This document shows positions 6,724 to 15,552 of a DNA stretch of 49,795 nucleotides, in pieces. The notes under the pieces were generated by a model. That model was not told where the DNA came from. It saw only the letters and a list, made by a program, of their open reading frames with translations, and did not search any database. Numbering within the stretch: the first letter of the stretch is position 1; the number at the start of each line of letters is the position of its first letter. The DNA comes from Prevotella sp. (GTDB lineage Bacteria > Bacteroidota > Bacteroidia > Bacteroidales > Bacteroidaceae), in the NCBI GenBank assembly GCA_017470055.1, contig JAFUFD010000069.1, positions 1 to 49,795 on the forward strand, given 5' to 3'. The translations under genes and the position numbers were made by a program.

Positions 6724-7602
6724 CTATTTGCCCACAATCTTTGAGATGTCGAGCATCATGCCGTTGCCACCAACAATCTGGGGCATCTTGCCATCCCACT
6801 TCTCTATCATGTCCTCCTGTACTATCATCGGCGAGAGAGAGGCGGCAATGGTGCGGTTATAGTAAGCCTCCGCATCAGCCTTAATCTTCATGGCACGAGC
6901 ATTACCCTCGGCTTTAGCCACAGCAATCTTGGCATTAGCCTCAGCCTCCTTCACCTCGTTCTCAGCCTTTAAAGCACTCTGTATCGCAGTGTTCTTAGCA
7001 TCAATCATCGAGAGAAGCGATTTAGGTGGTGTTATCTTGCTGGTGAACTCCTCTACGAGGAAGCCCTCAGACATCAGCGATTTCTCCAGACGGTTGCGTA
7101 CGTCACGCTCAAAATTGGCACGATTCGACATCAACGAGTCGGACGTATACTGGTTGGCGCATGTACGATATGCCTCGTAAATACATGTGCGGATATAGCC
7201 TTCCTCCAGTTCTTTCACCCCTACACGATACTTTGTAAAGATGTCACATGCCTTGTCGGGATTAATACGGTAGGCGATGGTAGGATCCATCTCGAAAAGT
7301 GAGGCATCCTTGGCATTCACAGAGAATGTCTCATACTGCTTTCGTTGAGTGAATGTAGGATAGGTAAATACGTTTGTCGTAACGGGGTTATAGAACACCC
7401 ATCCCTTACAAGTGCCCTCCACACCGCCATAGTCTTGCTCAGAGAGCGACCATTTATGGAAGCGGATGCCCACTTCTCCAGAGTCGACTACCGTACAGCA
7501 GGTAGCGAAAAAGATTAAGACCAACAACACACATCCGCCAGCAATGGCGAGACGGCGTATTACAGGATTCTCGAAAAGTTTTGTGCTATTATTCTTTGTC
7601 AT
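6724..7602 (-). CDS. SPFH/band-7 (prohibitin-like) membrane protein
   Basis: 292 residues. A single membrane helix at about 17-36 (LAIAGGCVLLVLIFFATCC) is followed by DSGEVGIRFHKWS, the start of an SPFH domain (about 38-210). A charged Ala/Glu/Lys-rich coiled coil (about 210-260, NEVKEAEANAKIAVAKAEG) and a short Gly-rich tail complete the protein. Prohibitin-like proteins form large ring assemblies at the membrane and often influence proteolysis or microdomain order; the exact role here is unknown. Promoter TATATTTG lies 37 nt upstream of the ATG. The zinc-finger remnant follows in the same direction. Confidence 0.85.
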   Translation of the reverse strand: MTKNNSTKLFENPVIRRLAIAGGCVLLVLIFFATCCTVVDSGEVGIRFHKWSLSEQDYGGVEGTCKGWVFYNPVTTNVFTYPTFTQRKQYETFSVNAKDASLFEMDPTIAYRINPDKACDIFTKYRVGVKELEEGYIRTCIYEAYRTCANQYTSDSLMSNRANFERDVRNRLEKSLMSEGFLVEEFTSKITPPKSLLSMIDAKNTAIQSALKAENEVKEAEANAKIAVAKAEGNARAMKIKADAEAYYNRTIAASLSPMIVQEDMIEKWDGKMPQIVGGNGMMLDISKIVGK

Positions 7603-7638
7603 CTTCTATTATTGAATATATAAATGTTTTACCAATTG

Positions 7639-7646
7639 CAAATATA
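7639..7646 (-). promoter_or_regulatory. Promoter -7 element of the SPFH gene
   Basis: Minus-strand TATATTTG (plus CAAATATA), followed by CAATTGG, matches TAnnTTTG and precedes the ATG at 7602. Confidence 0.55.
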
Positions 7647-7686
7647 CAAAAATTTTTGGAAAAAGAGTTCATAGAACCAGAAAAAC

Positions 7687-8337
7687 TTAGAGATACTCCA
7701 TCAACACATCCCAGACAGCGATGATATGGCAGATGCTGCCTGCGAGGACGAAGAAATGAAAGACACTGTGCATGTACCGTTTCTTATGGAAAGTGTAGAA
7801 GGCGGCACCTGTGATATAGCATACTCCCTCGGCGATGATCCAAATGACGGCGGCGGTGGATACGGAGTCAATCAGAGGTTTGAAGGCTACCAACACACTC
7901 AAGCCCATGCCGATAAAACAGAACGTCTCGATGTTGGAATGCTCCTTGAGTTTGATGAAACTGACGATAGTTCCTGCGATGGCACAAGCCCAGACGAAGA
8001 TAAACAGACTCCAGCCCCAATAGCCCTGTGTCCTCAACGCCACCAGAGTCAAAGGAGAATAGGAACCTGCGATATGCCAGTAGATGGCGGCATGGTCCCA
8101 TTTACGTAATCTTTCTTTCCATTTCGAGCGGCGAGAGAGGGTGTGGTAGATGGTGGAGGCAGCATAAGAGCCGAGCATGCCAAAGAGATAGAGGCATACA
8201 CCCAGTCGCGCCCAGGGGTTGTCGCCCTTGAATGCCATGACCAGAAACACGATGCCAAAGGCGACACCCATCACGATACCGCCCGCATGGCTCCATGCGT
8301 TCCACAACTCCTCCTTATGTGTATACTTGATTGCCAT
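7687..8337 (-). CDS. Hemolysin III / PAQR-family membrane protein (YqfA-like)
   Basis: 216 residues from the ATG at 8337. About seven membrane helices are visible. Family signatures are WNAWSHAGGIVMG near the N-terminus, ASTIYHTLS, DHAAIYWHIAGSYSPLTL, and HSVFHFFVLAGSICH near the C-terminus. The conserved His and Asp residues of the metal site in the PAQR/hemolysin III fold are therefore present. Despite the name, most members are not proven haemolysins. A longer frame from TTG at 8346 would start inside the promoter -7 box, so ATG 8337 is preferred. With the box ending 6 nt before this ATG, the mRNA would have almost no leader. Confidence 0.85.
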   Translation of the reverse strand: MAIKYTHKEELWNAWSHAGGIVMGVAFGIVFLVMAFKGDNPWARLGVCLYLFGMLGSYAASTIYHTLSRRSKWKERLRKWDHAAIYWHIAGSYSPLTLVALRTQGYWGWSLFIFVWACAIAGTIVSFIKLKEHSNIETFCFIGMGLSVLVAFKPLIDSVSTAAVIWIIAEGVCYITGAAFYTFHKKRYMHSVFHFFVLAGSICHIIAVWDVLMEYL

Positions 8338-8343
8338 TGCTTG

Positions 8344-8351
8344 CAAAGGTA
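8344..8351 (-). promoter_or_regulatory. Promoter -7 element abutting the hemolysin III start
   Basis: Minus-strand TACCTTTG (plus CAAAGGTA) lies only 6 nt before ATG 8337. It excludes the TTG start at 8346 and predicts a leaderless or near-leaderless transcript. Confidence 0.6.
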
Positions 8352-8675
8352 CAAATTGTCATTCATTTTTAGCATGATTTCTCCATATTTTTTTGTAATT
8401 TTGGCTTCACCGAATCACCAGGAACTTAGGTGTGGAGCATATCGCCTCCGAGATGAATATGACTGTGCAGACTAGTCATTGCAATCTAATCTAAATTGCA
8501 ACAGTACAACACCTCGTTAACAACCATCGAGGACATGTATTTCTGCTGATAGTCAGCCTGAAACAATTGACGAGTTGCTGAAAGATGAGGAGGCGCAGAT
8601 TACTTTTTCAGCCATAAATGATAGGAATGTCAGAAATATTTTGTAATTTTACAGCGGATTAAATACAGCAACATT
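8352..8675. other. Intergenic region with possible coding remnants
   Basis: 324 nt between divergent genes. Two short stretches read like decayed protein sequence on the plus strand. One, at about 8425-8475, gives LGVEHIASEMNMTVQTS, similar in flavour to an AraC-type helix-turn-helix. The other, at about 8540-8645, gives PETIDELLKDEEAQITFSAI and ends at a stop. Neither has a start codon. A weak -7-like TAATTTTA lies at 8644-8651 before the lipoprotein gene. No RNA gene or strong hairpin seen. Confidence 0.4.
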
Positions 8676-9500
8676 ATGAGAAGGAGTATTATAATGATTT
8701 TTGCCTTGATGATGCTTATGGCCTGTGGAAGCAAGAAGGCTCAGACGGGAAGTGTTGACACAGCAGTTGTTGACTCGGCAGTGATATTGGCACAGGAAGA
8801 AATGACTGGCGTTATCAAGGAATTGTATGCAGCAGAGGCTAAGAACGAAGGAGACATTGACCAACTCTACGCATGTCATGTGTGGCGGGAGGCAGTGGCT
8901 GCTGTTGAAAAGAAGGACTCGCATGTGGCTGAGATTGGCTTTTTCAACGAAAACTATTGGACACAGATGCAGGACAGTAACCCAGCAGATCTGGAGGCTC
9001 GTGACATCAAGTTTGAGCAGGTGGACATAGAGAAGGGTAGGGCAGTGGTCAGTTTCATTCTCCATAGTTCGGTACAGACAGTCCGTCAGAAGTTCGAGTT
9101 CTGCCACGAGGATGGCAACTGGCGTGTACACAACATCATTAGGTACTTTAAAGATGCTGATGGGAAAGATGAGGAATCCAACTTGTTGGAAGGCATGCGA
9201 AGTTATCTTGATGAGCCCCTGGAGGTAGAAACACAGGAACTGACTTTCGCCAATATGGCTGGCATCTACGATGACGAAGGACAGGAAGCCCGTATCTGTC
9301 TGTATGAAGAAGGCAGAGCCACATGGGGCATGATAGGCAGCCTAAACTATACAGAGTATACTTATACCATCAATGGTCATACCATCTGTCTGAAGTCTAT
9401 AGACGACGAATCAGGAGATGACTGCTATGAGTATGACGAGAACACGCGAACACTGAAGGACAAGCAAGGCGCGGTGTATTATCGTCAGGTCGTTGAATAA
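8676..9500 (+). CDS. Lipoprotein with DUF3828-like domain
   Basis: 274 residues. The signal peptide ends in the lipobox LMAC with Cys17, followed by GSKK, so it is a lipid-anchored envelope protein. Residues about 40-150 (YAAEAKNEGDIDQLYACHVW..., ending FEFCHEDGNWRVHNIIRYF) look like the DUF3828/NTF2-like fold, in which a C-terminal DGNWRIxN motif is common. A second small beta-rich domain (about 185-274, with IYDDEGQEARICLYEEGRATW) resembles a lipocalin-like module. Function is unknown. It stands alone between a divergent gene and korA. The ATG at 8676 is the only one that yields the signal peptide. Confidence 0.7.
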   Translation: MRRSIIMIFALMMLMACGSKKAQTGSVDTAVVDSAVILAQEEMTGVIKELYAAEAKNEGDIDQLYACHVWREAVAAVEKKDSHVAEIGFFNENYWTQMQDSNPADLEARDIKFEQVDIEKGRAVVSFILHSSVQTVRQKFEFCHEDGNWRVHNIIRYFKDADGKDEESNLLEGMRSYLDEPLEVETQELTFANMAGIYDDEGQEARICLYEEGRATWGMIGSLNYTEYTYTINGHTICLKSIDDESGDDCYEYDENTRTLKDKQGAVYYRQVVE

Positions 9501-9582
9501 GAAAAGAGCAAGGAGGAAAATCGCATATTCATGCAGTTTCCGCTTCCATTATGGGCGGGAACTGTATTTTTATCGCAATATA

Positions 9583-9614
9583 TTTGGTTTTTTGCTCGCT
9601 TAGTCGTATCTTTG
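9583..9614 (+). promoter_or_regulatory. Promoter of korAB
   Basis: TTTG (9583-9586), a 20-nt spacer and TATCTTTG (9607-9614) match the full Bacteroidetes promoter consensus. The leader would be about 35-40 nt. An in-frame upstream start at 9551 would lie before this promoter and is therefore unlikely. Confidence 0.7.
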
Positions 9615-9652
9615 CAGTCGTTTTAACGGAAAAGAACACATTATATATAATT

Positions 9653-11497
9653 ATGGCTGAATTAGAAGTAAAAGAACTCGACCAAGTGGTTGTACGCTTC
9701 TCAGGTGACTCTGGTGATGGTATGCAACTCGCTGGCAACATCTTCTCAACGGTGAGCGCCACCGTGGGTAATGGTATTTCTACGTTTCCAGACTATCCCG
9801 CTGATATCCGTGCCCCGCAAGGCTCACTGACTGGTGTCAGTGGCTTCCAGGTGCATATCGGTGCAGGTAAGGTGTATACCCCTGGTGACAAGTGTGATGT
9901 CTTGGTGGCCATGAATGCGGCTGCCCTGAAGACCCAGTTGAAGTATGCGAAGCCGCAGGCTACGATTATTATCGACACGGACTCCTTTGGTCCTAATGAT
10001 TTGAAGAAGGCGCAGTTTGCGAGTGAGGACTACCTCGGTGAGTTAGGTGTTGACCCCGACCGTGTCATCCAGTGTCCGTTGACGACGATGGTGAAAGACT
10101 GTCTCGCAGAGTCGGGTATGGAGAACAAGGCGATTCTGAAATGCCGTAATATGTTTGCCCTCGGACTGGTGTGCTGGCTCTTCGACCGTGACCTGAGTCT
10201 GGTAAATAACTACCTGAAAGAGAAATTCGCCAAGAAGCCTGCTATTGCGGAGAACAATATCAAGGTGGTGCAGGCAGGATATGACTATGGACATAACACG
10301 CACTCCTCTGCTGTCAATGTCTATCGCATTGAGTCAAAAGAGAAGGTGCCTGGACGCTATATGGATATCACAGGTAACAAGGCGACGGCATACGGATTCA
10401 TCGCCGCTGCGGAGAAGGCAGGGCTGAGACTTTACTTAGGCTCTTATCCTATCACTCCCGCTACTGACGTGCTCCATGAGTTGTCAAAGCATAAGTCATT
10501 AGGGGTGACCACCGTGCAGTGTGAGGACGAGATCAGTGGATGTGCCTCTGCCTTAGGAGCCTCTTTCGCAGGAGCCTTAGGTGTAACCTCCACCTCTGGA
10601 CCTGGCATCTGCTTGAAGAGCGAGGCGATGAACCTTGCCGTTATCATGGAGTTGCCATTGGTGGTGCTTGACGTGCAGCGTGGAGGTCCTGCCACAGGTC
10701 TTCCCACGAAGTCAGAGCAGACAGACCTGTTGCAGGTGCTCTTCGGACGTAATGGTGAGAGTCCTATGCCTGTACTTGCCGCTACCAGTCCTGCTGACTG
10801 CTTCGACGCAGCCTATCAGGCCTGTAAGATAGCCTTGGAGCACATGACCCCAGTCGTGTTGTTGACTGATGCTTATGTCGCTAACGGCTCTGGTGCTTTC
10901 AAACTTCCTGAGATGGCAAAACTGGATGCTATCAATCCCCCTTATGTTCCAGAGGAACTGAAAGGCAAGTGGACTCCCTATATGCGTGCGGAGAATGGCA
11001 CTCGCTATTGGGCAGTACCTGGTCGTGAGGGCTTTACCCATATCCTCGGTGGTCTGGAGAAAGACTCTGAGACAGGCGCTATCTCTACCAATCCAGAGAA
11101 CCATGACCTGATGACCCGTCTGCGTCAGCAGAAGATTGCCAATATCCAGGTTCCTGACTTGGAGGTAGAGGGTGACGTGGATGATGCTGACTTGTTGGTA
11201 GTTGGCTTTGGCTCAACCTACGGACACCTGCACTCCGCCATGGAGGAACTCCGTGCCAAGGGCTATAAGGTGGCACAGACCCACTTCAAGTATCTAAACC
11301 CACTGCCTCAGAATACTGCGGAGGTCCTCTCTAAATATAAGAAGGTAGTAGTGGCTGAGCAGAACATGGGACAACTTGCCGCCTATCTGCGTATGAAGGT
11401 CGACAACTTCACGCCTGCCCAGTTTAATCAGGTGAAGGGTCAGCCTTTCGTGGTAGAAGAGTTAGTCAACGCATTTGAGGACATTTTAAAGAAGTAA
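9653..11497 (+). CDS. korA: 2-oxoglutarate:ferredoxin oxidoreductase, gamma-alpha fused subunit
   Basis: 614 residues from ATG 9653 (MAELEVKELDQVVVRFSG). The N-terminal gamma domain (about 1-190) begins with FSGDSGDGMQLAGNIF. The alpha (pyrimidine-binding) domain starts near 230 and carries YPITPATDVLHELSKHK, followed by the transketolase C-terminal-like domain to the end. The fused gamma-alpha form is normal in Bacteroidetes. With KorB it decarboxylates 2-oxoglutarate to succinyl-CoA using ferredoxin, or runs in reverse. korB follows after 4 nt. No delta (ferredoxin) gene is nearby. The 2-oxoglutarate assignment over other 2-oxoacids rests on family resemblance. Confidence 0.88.
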   Translation: MAELEVKELDQVVVRFSGDSGDGMQLAGNIFSTVSATVGNGISTFPDYPADIRAPQGSLTGVSGFQVHIGAGKVYTPGDKCDVLVAMNAAALKTQLKYAKPQATIIIDTDSFGPNDLKKAQFASEDYLGELGVDPDRVIQCPLTTMVKDCLAESGMENKAILKCRNMFALGLVCWLFDRDLSLVNNYLKEKFAKKPAIAENNIKVVQAGYDYGHNTHSSAVNVYRIESKEKVPGRYMDITGNKATAYGFIAAAEKAGLRLYLGSYPITPATDVLHELSKHKSLGVTTVQCEDEISGCASALGASFAGALGVTSTSGPGICLKSEAMNLAVIMELPLVVLDVQRGGPATGLPTKSEQTDLLQVLFGRNGESPMPVLAATSPADCFDAAYQACKIALEHMTPVVLLTDAYVANGSGAFKLPEMAKLDAINPPYVPEELKGKWTPYMRAENGTRYWAVPGREGFTHILGGLEKDSETGAISTNPENHDLMTRLRQQKIANIQVPDLEVEGDVDDADLLVVGFGSTYGHLHSAMEELRAKGYKVAQTHFKYLNPLPQNTAEVLSKYKKVVVAEQNMGQLAAYLRMKVDNFTPAQFNQVKGQPFVVEELVNAFEDILKK

Positions 11498-11501
11498 AGT
11501 T

Positions 11502-12509
11502 ATGAGTACATATACAGCACAAGATTATAAAAAAGGACAACCACGTTGGTGTCCGGGATGTGGCGACCATTTCTTTCTCGCCTCATTGCATAAGGCTTTG
11601 GCAGAGATAGGCGTTGCTCCTTATGATACTGCTGTTATCAGTGGTATCGGATGCTCCAGCCGTTTGCCTCACTATATGGCGACCTACGGTATGAATACCA
11701 TCCATGGCCGTGCCGCAGCGATTGCCACAGGCGCTAAGGTCGCTAATCCCAATCTGACGGTCTGGCAGGTATCAGGTGATGGTGACGGACTTGCCATTGG
11801 TGGTAACCATTTCATCCATGCCAACCGTCGTAACATCAATCTGAATATGATCCTGCTCAACAACCGCATTTACGGATTGACGAAAGGACAGTATTCTCCG
11901 ACATCACCCCGTGGTTTCGTCTCTAAGTCGAGTCCTTATGGCACAGTAGAGGATCCTTTCCGTCCCGCAGAGTTGTGTTTTGGAGCACGTGGCCATTTCT
12001 TCGCCCGTGCCGTAGCCACGGATTCCCAAGGTACTGTAGAGATTCTGAAAGCCGCTTATGAGCATAAGGGTGCTGCTGTCTGTGAGATTCTGCAGAATTG
12101 TGTCATCTTCAATGACGGAACACATGAGAGTGTCTATAACAAAGAGGGTCGTAAGAAGAATGCCATCTATGTTCGCCATGGTGAGAAACTCGTCTTTGGT
12201 GAGAACAATGAGTTCGGACTCGTACAGCAAGGTTTTGGACTGAAAGTGGTAGAGATTGGTAAGGATGGCTATACCTTGGATGATGTCCTCGTTCATGATG
12301 CCCATTGTGAGGACAATACCTTACAGTTGAAACTCGCCCTGATGGGTAATGGTGACGGTTTCCCCATCGCCCTTGGTGTTATCCGTGACGTGGATGCCCC
12401 AACCTATGATGAGGCAGTGCATGCACAGATTCAGGAAGTGAGCAGCCAGAAGAAATACCATAACTTCACAGAGTTGCTGGAGACCAATGACATCTGGGAA
12501 GTAAAATAA
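11502..12509 (+). CDS. korB: 2-oxoglutarate:ferredoxin oxidoreductase, beta subunit
   Basis: 335 residues. WCPGCGDH (16-22) and the cysteine of ISGIGCSSR are the N-terminal cluster/TPP-site motifs. The thiamine-diphosphate motif GDGDGLAIGGNH starts at residue 92 and ends about 28 residues later in LLNNRIYG, as in all TPP enzymes. It forms the catalytic partner of KorA, 4 nt upstream. Together they supply or consume succinyl-CoA, which links to the CoA transferase at 4933. A terminator hairpin follows 17 nt after the stop. Confidence 0.9.
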   Translation: MSTYTAQDYKKGQPRWCPGCGDHFFLASLHKALAEIGVAPYDTAVISGIGCSSRLPHYMATYGMNTIHGRAAAIATGAKVANPNLTVWQVSGDGDGLAIGGNHFIHANRRNINLNMILLNNRIYGLTKGQYSPTSPRGFVSKSSPYGTVEDPFRPAELCFGARGHFFARAVATDSQGTVEILKAAYEHKGAAVCEILQNCVIFNDGTHESVYNKEGRKKNAIYVRHGEKLVFGENNEFGLVQQGFGLKVVEIGKDGYTLDDVLVHDAHCEDNTLQLKLALMGNGDGFPIALGVIRDVDAPTYDEAVHAQIQEVSSQKKYHNFTELLETNDIWEVK

Positions 12510-12526
12510 CGTTTAAACTATAGAGA

Positions 12527-12557
12527 AAAGGCATCCAAATCGGATGCCTTTCTTTTT
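12527..12557. terminator. Shared terminator between korB and upp
   Basis: A perfect 10-bp stem AAAGGCATCC/GGATGCCTTT (12527-12536, 12542-12551; loop AAATC) is followed by CTTTTTT on the plus strand. It lies between two convergent genes. The stem is symmetric, but the T-run favours the plus direction. Confidence 0.8.
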
Positions 12558-13246
12558 TATTTCTTGTCTGCTATTTTACGGAAGGATTGTAGTTTCTCTC
12601 CATAGCAGAGGTCACCACAGTCACCAAAGCCAGGTACAATATACTTCTGCTCGTTCATGCCCTCATCGATAGCGGCACACCAGATAGTAGAACCCTCTGG
12701 CAATGCAGCCTTCACCACCTCAATACCCTCTGGGGCGGCAATGACGCAGCATAAGTGTATTTTCTTGGGTTTGCCAGCCTGTAGCAGTGAGTCGATAGCG
12801 GCGGCAAGACTGCCACCCGTAGCAAGCATCGGGTCCACAATCAGTAATGTCTTGCCCTTCACACTGGGTGTGGCAATATACTCTGTATGTACGCCTACTT
12901 CTGTATGCTCACGGTTGAGGTACATGCGGAAGGCAGAGACAAAGGCATTGTCGGCATTATCGAACACGTTGAGGAACCCCTGATGGAAAGGCAGTCCTGC
13001 ACGTAGCACTGTGGCGATGACCATATCCTCTTCTTTCAGCAAAGGGATGTCAAGGGTACCTAATGGTGTCTTGATGGTCTTAGGCTTATACTCCAAGGTC
13101 TTTGAGATCTCATATGCCATCATCTCACCAATACGCTCGATGTTACGACGGAATACCATACGGTTTTTCTGATAGTTCTTGTCGCGTAGTTCAGCCATAT
13201 ATTGGTTGATGACGCTGTTTTGTTCTGCGAAATTGATTACTTCCAT
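12557..13246 (-). CDS. upp: Uracil phosphoribosyltransferase
   Basis: 229 residues. The PRPP-binding loop is VDPMLATGGS (137-146) and the uracil-binding region is YIVPGFGDCGDLCYGEK near the C-terminus; in the common family form the latter reads YIVPGLGDAGDR. It converts uracil and PRPP to UMP (pyrimidine salvage) in the cytoplasm. It is slightly longer than the E. coli enzyme because of an N-terminal extension (about 20 residues). It is a single-gene unit with a TATCTTTG promoter 25 nt before the ATG. The cysteines in GDCGDLCYG differ from the usual Ala/Arg but should not stop activity. Confidence 0.9.
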   Translation of the reverse strand: MEVINFAEQNSVINQYMAELRDKNYQKNRMVFRRNIERIGEMMAYEISKTLEYKPKTIKTPLGTLDIPLLKEEDMVIATVLRAGLPFHQGFLNVFDNADNAFVSAFRMYLNREHTEVGVHTEYIATPSVKGKTLLIVDPMLATGGSLAAAIDSLLQAGKPKKIHLCCVIAAPEGIEVVKAALPEGSTIWCAAIDEGMNEQKYIVPGFGDCGDLCYGEKLQSFRKIADKK

Positions 13247-13271
13247 TGCTTTTTAGGTATTGTATTGGATG

Positions 13272-13279
13272 CAAAGATA
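13272..13279 (-). promoter_or_regulatory. Promoter -7 element of upp
   Basis: Minus-strand TATCTTTG (plus CAAAGATA), followed by CATCC, lies 25 nt before the upp ATG. Confidence 0.6.
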
Positions 13280-13407
13280 AACATTTTTGTCAACTCTGCG
13301 TTACAAAAGTATTGGGCGCACACCGTTTTTTAAATACTTTAACTCAAAAACGACCAAGTGAAAGCAAATAAATCTTAATTGCGGACGAATAATTCTCATT
13401 TTCTTCG

Positions 13408-13415
13408 TAACTTTG
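13408..13415 (+). promoter_or_regulatory. Promoter -7 element of pckA
   Basis: TAACTTTG followed by CACC matches the -7 box and gives a leader of about 45-50 nt before ATG 13469. Confidence 0.6.
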
Positions 13416-13468
13416 CACCTGCATTTTAGAATAGGTAATAGTAAATCTACAATTAAATAGTTAAAATT

Positions 13469-15082
13469 ATGGCAAACTTAGATTTGGAAAAGTATGGCAT
13501 CACTGGTTCAAAGGTGATTGCACACAACCCGTCTTATGAGTACCTCTTTGAGGAGGAGACAAAGGCTGGGCTGACAGGTTTTGACAAGGGTGTGAATACC
13601 GAGTTAAACGCCGTTAACGTAATGACTGGTATCTACACCGGTCGTTCTCCTAAGGATAAGTATATTGTCTGTGATGAGCAGAGCAAGGACAAAGTTTGGT
13701 GGACTACTGAGGAGTATAAGAACGATAACCACCCCATGAGCGAGGAGGTTTGGGCAAAGGTAAAGGACATTGCTATCAAGGAACTCTCTAACAAGGAACT
13801 GTATGTAGTAGATGCTTTCTGTGGCGCCAATGAGGCTACTCGTCTTGCTGTCCGCTTCATCGTGGAGGTTGCTTGGCAGGCTCACTTTGTGAAGAACATG
13901 TTCATCCAGCCTACTGCTGAGGAGTTGGAGAAGTTCGAGCCTAACTTCGTCATTTACAATGCCTCTAAGGCAAAGGTTGACGCTTACAAGGAACTGGGTC
14001 TGAACTCAGAGACTTGTGTTGCCTTCAACACGACTTCTCGTGAGCAGGTTATCATTAACACATGGTATGGTGGCGAGATGAAGAAGGGTATGTTCTCTAT
14101 GCAGAACTACTATCTGCCTCTGCAGGGTATCGCTTCTATGCACTGCTCTGCCAACACTGATATGGAGGGTAAGAATACCGCTATCTTCTTCGGTCTGTCT
14201 GGTACAGGTAAGACAACTCTTTCTACCGATCCTAAGCGTCTGCTGATTGGTGATGACGAGCACGGATGGGATGACGAGGGTGTCTTCAACCTTGAGGGCG
14301 GTTGCTATGCCAAGGTCATCAACCTTGACAAGGAGAGCGAGCCCGACATCTACAACGCTATCCGTCGTGATGCCCTGTTGGAGAATGTAACCGTTGCCGC
14401 TGACGGCAAGATTGACTTCGCTGACAAGAGCGTGACAGAGAATACCCGTGTATCTTATCCTATCGAGCATATCGAGAAGATCGCCAAGAAGGTGAATGGT
14501 AAGAGCGCAGGTCCTGACGCACAGAACGTTATCTTCCTTTCTGCTGATGCCTTTGGTGTACTGCCTCCAGTATCTATCCTGACTCCCGAGCAGACTAAGT
14601 ATTACTTCTTGAGTGGTTTCACTGCTAAGTTGGCAGGTACGGAGCGTGGTATCACAGAGCCTACTCCCACTTTCTCTGCTTGCTTCGGACAGGCATTCCT
14701 TGAGTTGCATCCTACCAAGTATGCTGAGGAACTCGTGAAGAAGATGGAGAAGAGCGGCGCTAAGGCATATCTCGTCAACACTGGTTGGAACGGAACAGGC
14801 AAGCGTATCTCTATCAAGGATACCCGTGGTATCATCGACGCTATCCTCGGTGGCGCTATCCTGAAGGCTCCTACGAAGAAGATTCCTTACTTCGACTTCG
14901 AGGTTCCCACAGAGTTGGAGGGTGTAGACACCAATATCCTCGATCCTCGTGACACCTATGCTGATGCCGCTGAGTGGAACAAGAAGGCAGAGGATCTGGC
15001 TGGTCGCTTCATCAAGAACTTCAAGAAGTACGAGGGCAACGAGGCAGGTAAGGCACTCGTCGCTGCAGGACCGAAGTTGTAA
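13469..15082 (+). CDS. pckA: Phosphoenolpyruvate carboxykinase (ATP)
   Basis: 537 residues, the length of ATP-type PEPCK. The P-loop GLSGTGKTT sits at 242-250, followed by the metal/kinase motif [12 protein letters not shown]/substrate-site segments such as [11 protein letters not shown] near residue 55 and [17 protein letters not shown] near 435 are also present. In Prevotella this enzyme usually runs in the carboxylating direction, making oxaloacetate and ATP for succinate formation. Codon usage is strikingly regular (GGT, CGT, AAG, GAG), as expected for a highly expressed gene. Own promoter and terminator; single-gene unit. Confidence 0.95.
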   Translation: MANLDLEKYGITGSKVIAHNPSYEYLFEEETKAGLTGFDKGVNTELNAVNVMTGIYTGRSPKDKYIVCDEQSKDKVWWTTEEYKNDNHPMSEEVWAKVKDIAIKELSNKELYVVDAFCGANEATRLAVRFIVEVAWQAHFVKNMFIQPTAEELEKFEPNFVIYNASKAKVDAYKELGLNSETCVAFNTTSREQVIINTWYGGEMKKGMFSMQNYYLPLQGIASMHCSANTDMEGKNTAIFFGLSGTGKTTLSTDPKRLLIGDDEHGWDDEGVFNLEGGCYAKVINLDKESEPDIYNAIRRDALLENVTVAADGKIDFADKSVTENTRVSYPIEHIEKIAKKVNGKSAGPDAQNVIFLSADAFGVLPPVSILTPEQTKYYFLSGFTAKLAGTERGITEPTPTFSACFGQAFLELHPTKYAEELVKKMEKSGAKAYLVNTGWNGTGKRISIKDTRGIIDAILGGAILKAPTKKIPYFDFEVPTELEGVDTNILDPRDTYADAAEWNKKAEDLAGRFIKNFKKYEGNEAGKALVAAGPKL

Positions 15083-15166
15083 GACTTCGGACCGAAAGCA
15101 ACTTGCCTTACGTATGAAGGCAAGATTGCAGGTCCAAAACAGTAATTTGACTTACATCAAAAATAG

Positions 15167-15200
15167 AGGGCGGTTTCAGAAGAAATCGCCCTTGTTTTTT
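15167..15200 (+). terminator. Intrinsic terminator of pckA
   Basis: An 11-bp stem with one G-U pair (15167-15177 with 15182-15192, loop AGAA) is followed by TGTTTTTT, about 85 nt after the pckA stop. Confidence 0.75.
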
Positions 15201-15220
15201 AGTTGGTGATAGAAAATACG

Positions 15221-15228
15221 TACCTTTG
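15221..15228 (+). promoter_or_regulatory. Promoter -7 element of the 31-residue membrane ORF
   Basis: TACCTTTG is an exact -7 box about 20 nt after the pckA terminator. It predicts a leader of about 60-70 nt before ATG 15298. Confidence 0.6.
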
Positions 15229-15297
15229 TATTTGTAATCGAGACGATTACTTTAAGTTATTCATTAGGTTAGTAGTTAATAGATTAAGGTAAAGATT

Positions 15298-15393
15298 ATG
15301 TTATTAGATTTTCAAACGACGGTTGTGTTGGTGTCGGTTGCTATTGCGACAGTTTTGAGTGTTATCACACTCATGAATACCAACATCCGTTAG
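15298..15393 (+). CDS. 31-residue single-helix membrane miniprotein (predicted)
   Basis: ATG at 15298 opens 31 codons ending in TAG. The sequence begins MLLDFQTTVVLVSVAIA and ends LMNTNIR. Residues about 8-26 are an unbroken hydrophobic stretch (VVLVSVAIATVLSVITLM), enough for one membrane helix, with an acidic N-terminal side (D4) and a C-terminal Arg. The ORF is framed by its own TACCTTTG promoter and a strong terminator starting 4 nt after the stop, so it fills a separate short transcript of roughly 200 nt. I do not recognise the family; it could be a regulatory miniprotein, a subunit of a membrane complex, or a type I toxin-like peptide. No antisense promoter is obvious. Confidence 0.6.
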   Translation: MLLDFQTTVVLVSVAIATVLSVITLMNTNIR

Positions 15394-15396
15394 GAA

Positions 15397-15436
15397 AGAG
15401 CGCGGAGTGAGTGATTCATACCGCGCTCTTTTTTTG
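15397..15436 (+). terminator. Terminator of the 31-residue ORF
   Basis: AGAGCGCGG (15397-15405) pairs perfectly with CCGCGCTCT (15421-15429) over a 15-nt loop and is followed by seven T. Confidence 0.85.
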
Positions 15437-15520
15437 TTTACAAAATCTAAAATATGGCTTTTTATCATATAATTAACTTAATAAAAGGTAGAAAAATGTC
15501 GCTATTTGCAGAATTGTGAG

Positions 15521-15528
15521 TAAATTTG
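15521..15528 (+). promoter_or_regulatory. Promoter of the uppS-bamA envelope operon
   Basis: TAAATTTG followed by CACCC matches TAnnTTTG. It overlaps an apparent TTG start at 15526 and so supports ATG 15553 as the real start of the first gene. Confidence 0.6.
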
Positions 15529-15552
15529 CACCCAAAAATTGAAAATAACCAA

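Noticed and set aside
8143-8475. Plus-strand open frame of 110 codons across the hemolysin III 5' end
   Set aside because: It overlaps a well-supported gene and its promoter; its C-terminal part only covers the possible decayed sequence noted in the spacer.
9551-9652. Longer korA start
   Set aside because: It lies upstream of the TTTG/TATCTTTG promoter, and the extra residues are unlike any KorA N-terminus.
14006-14710. Minus-strand open frame of 234 codons inside pckA
   Set aside because: Shadow of a highly codon-biased gene; no promoter and no recognisable domain.
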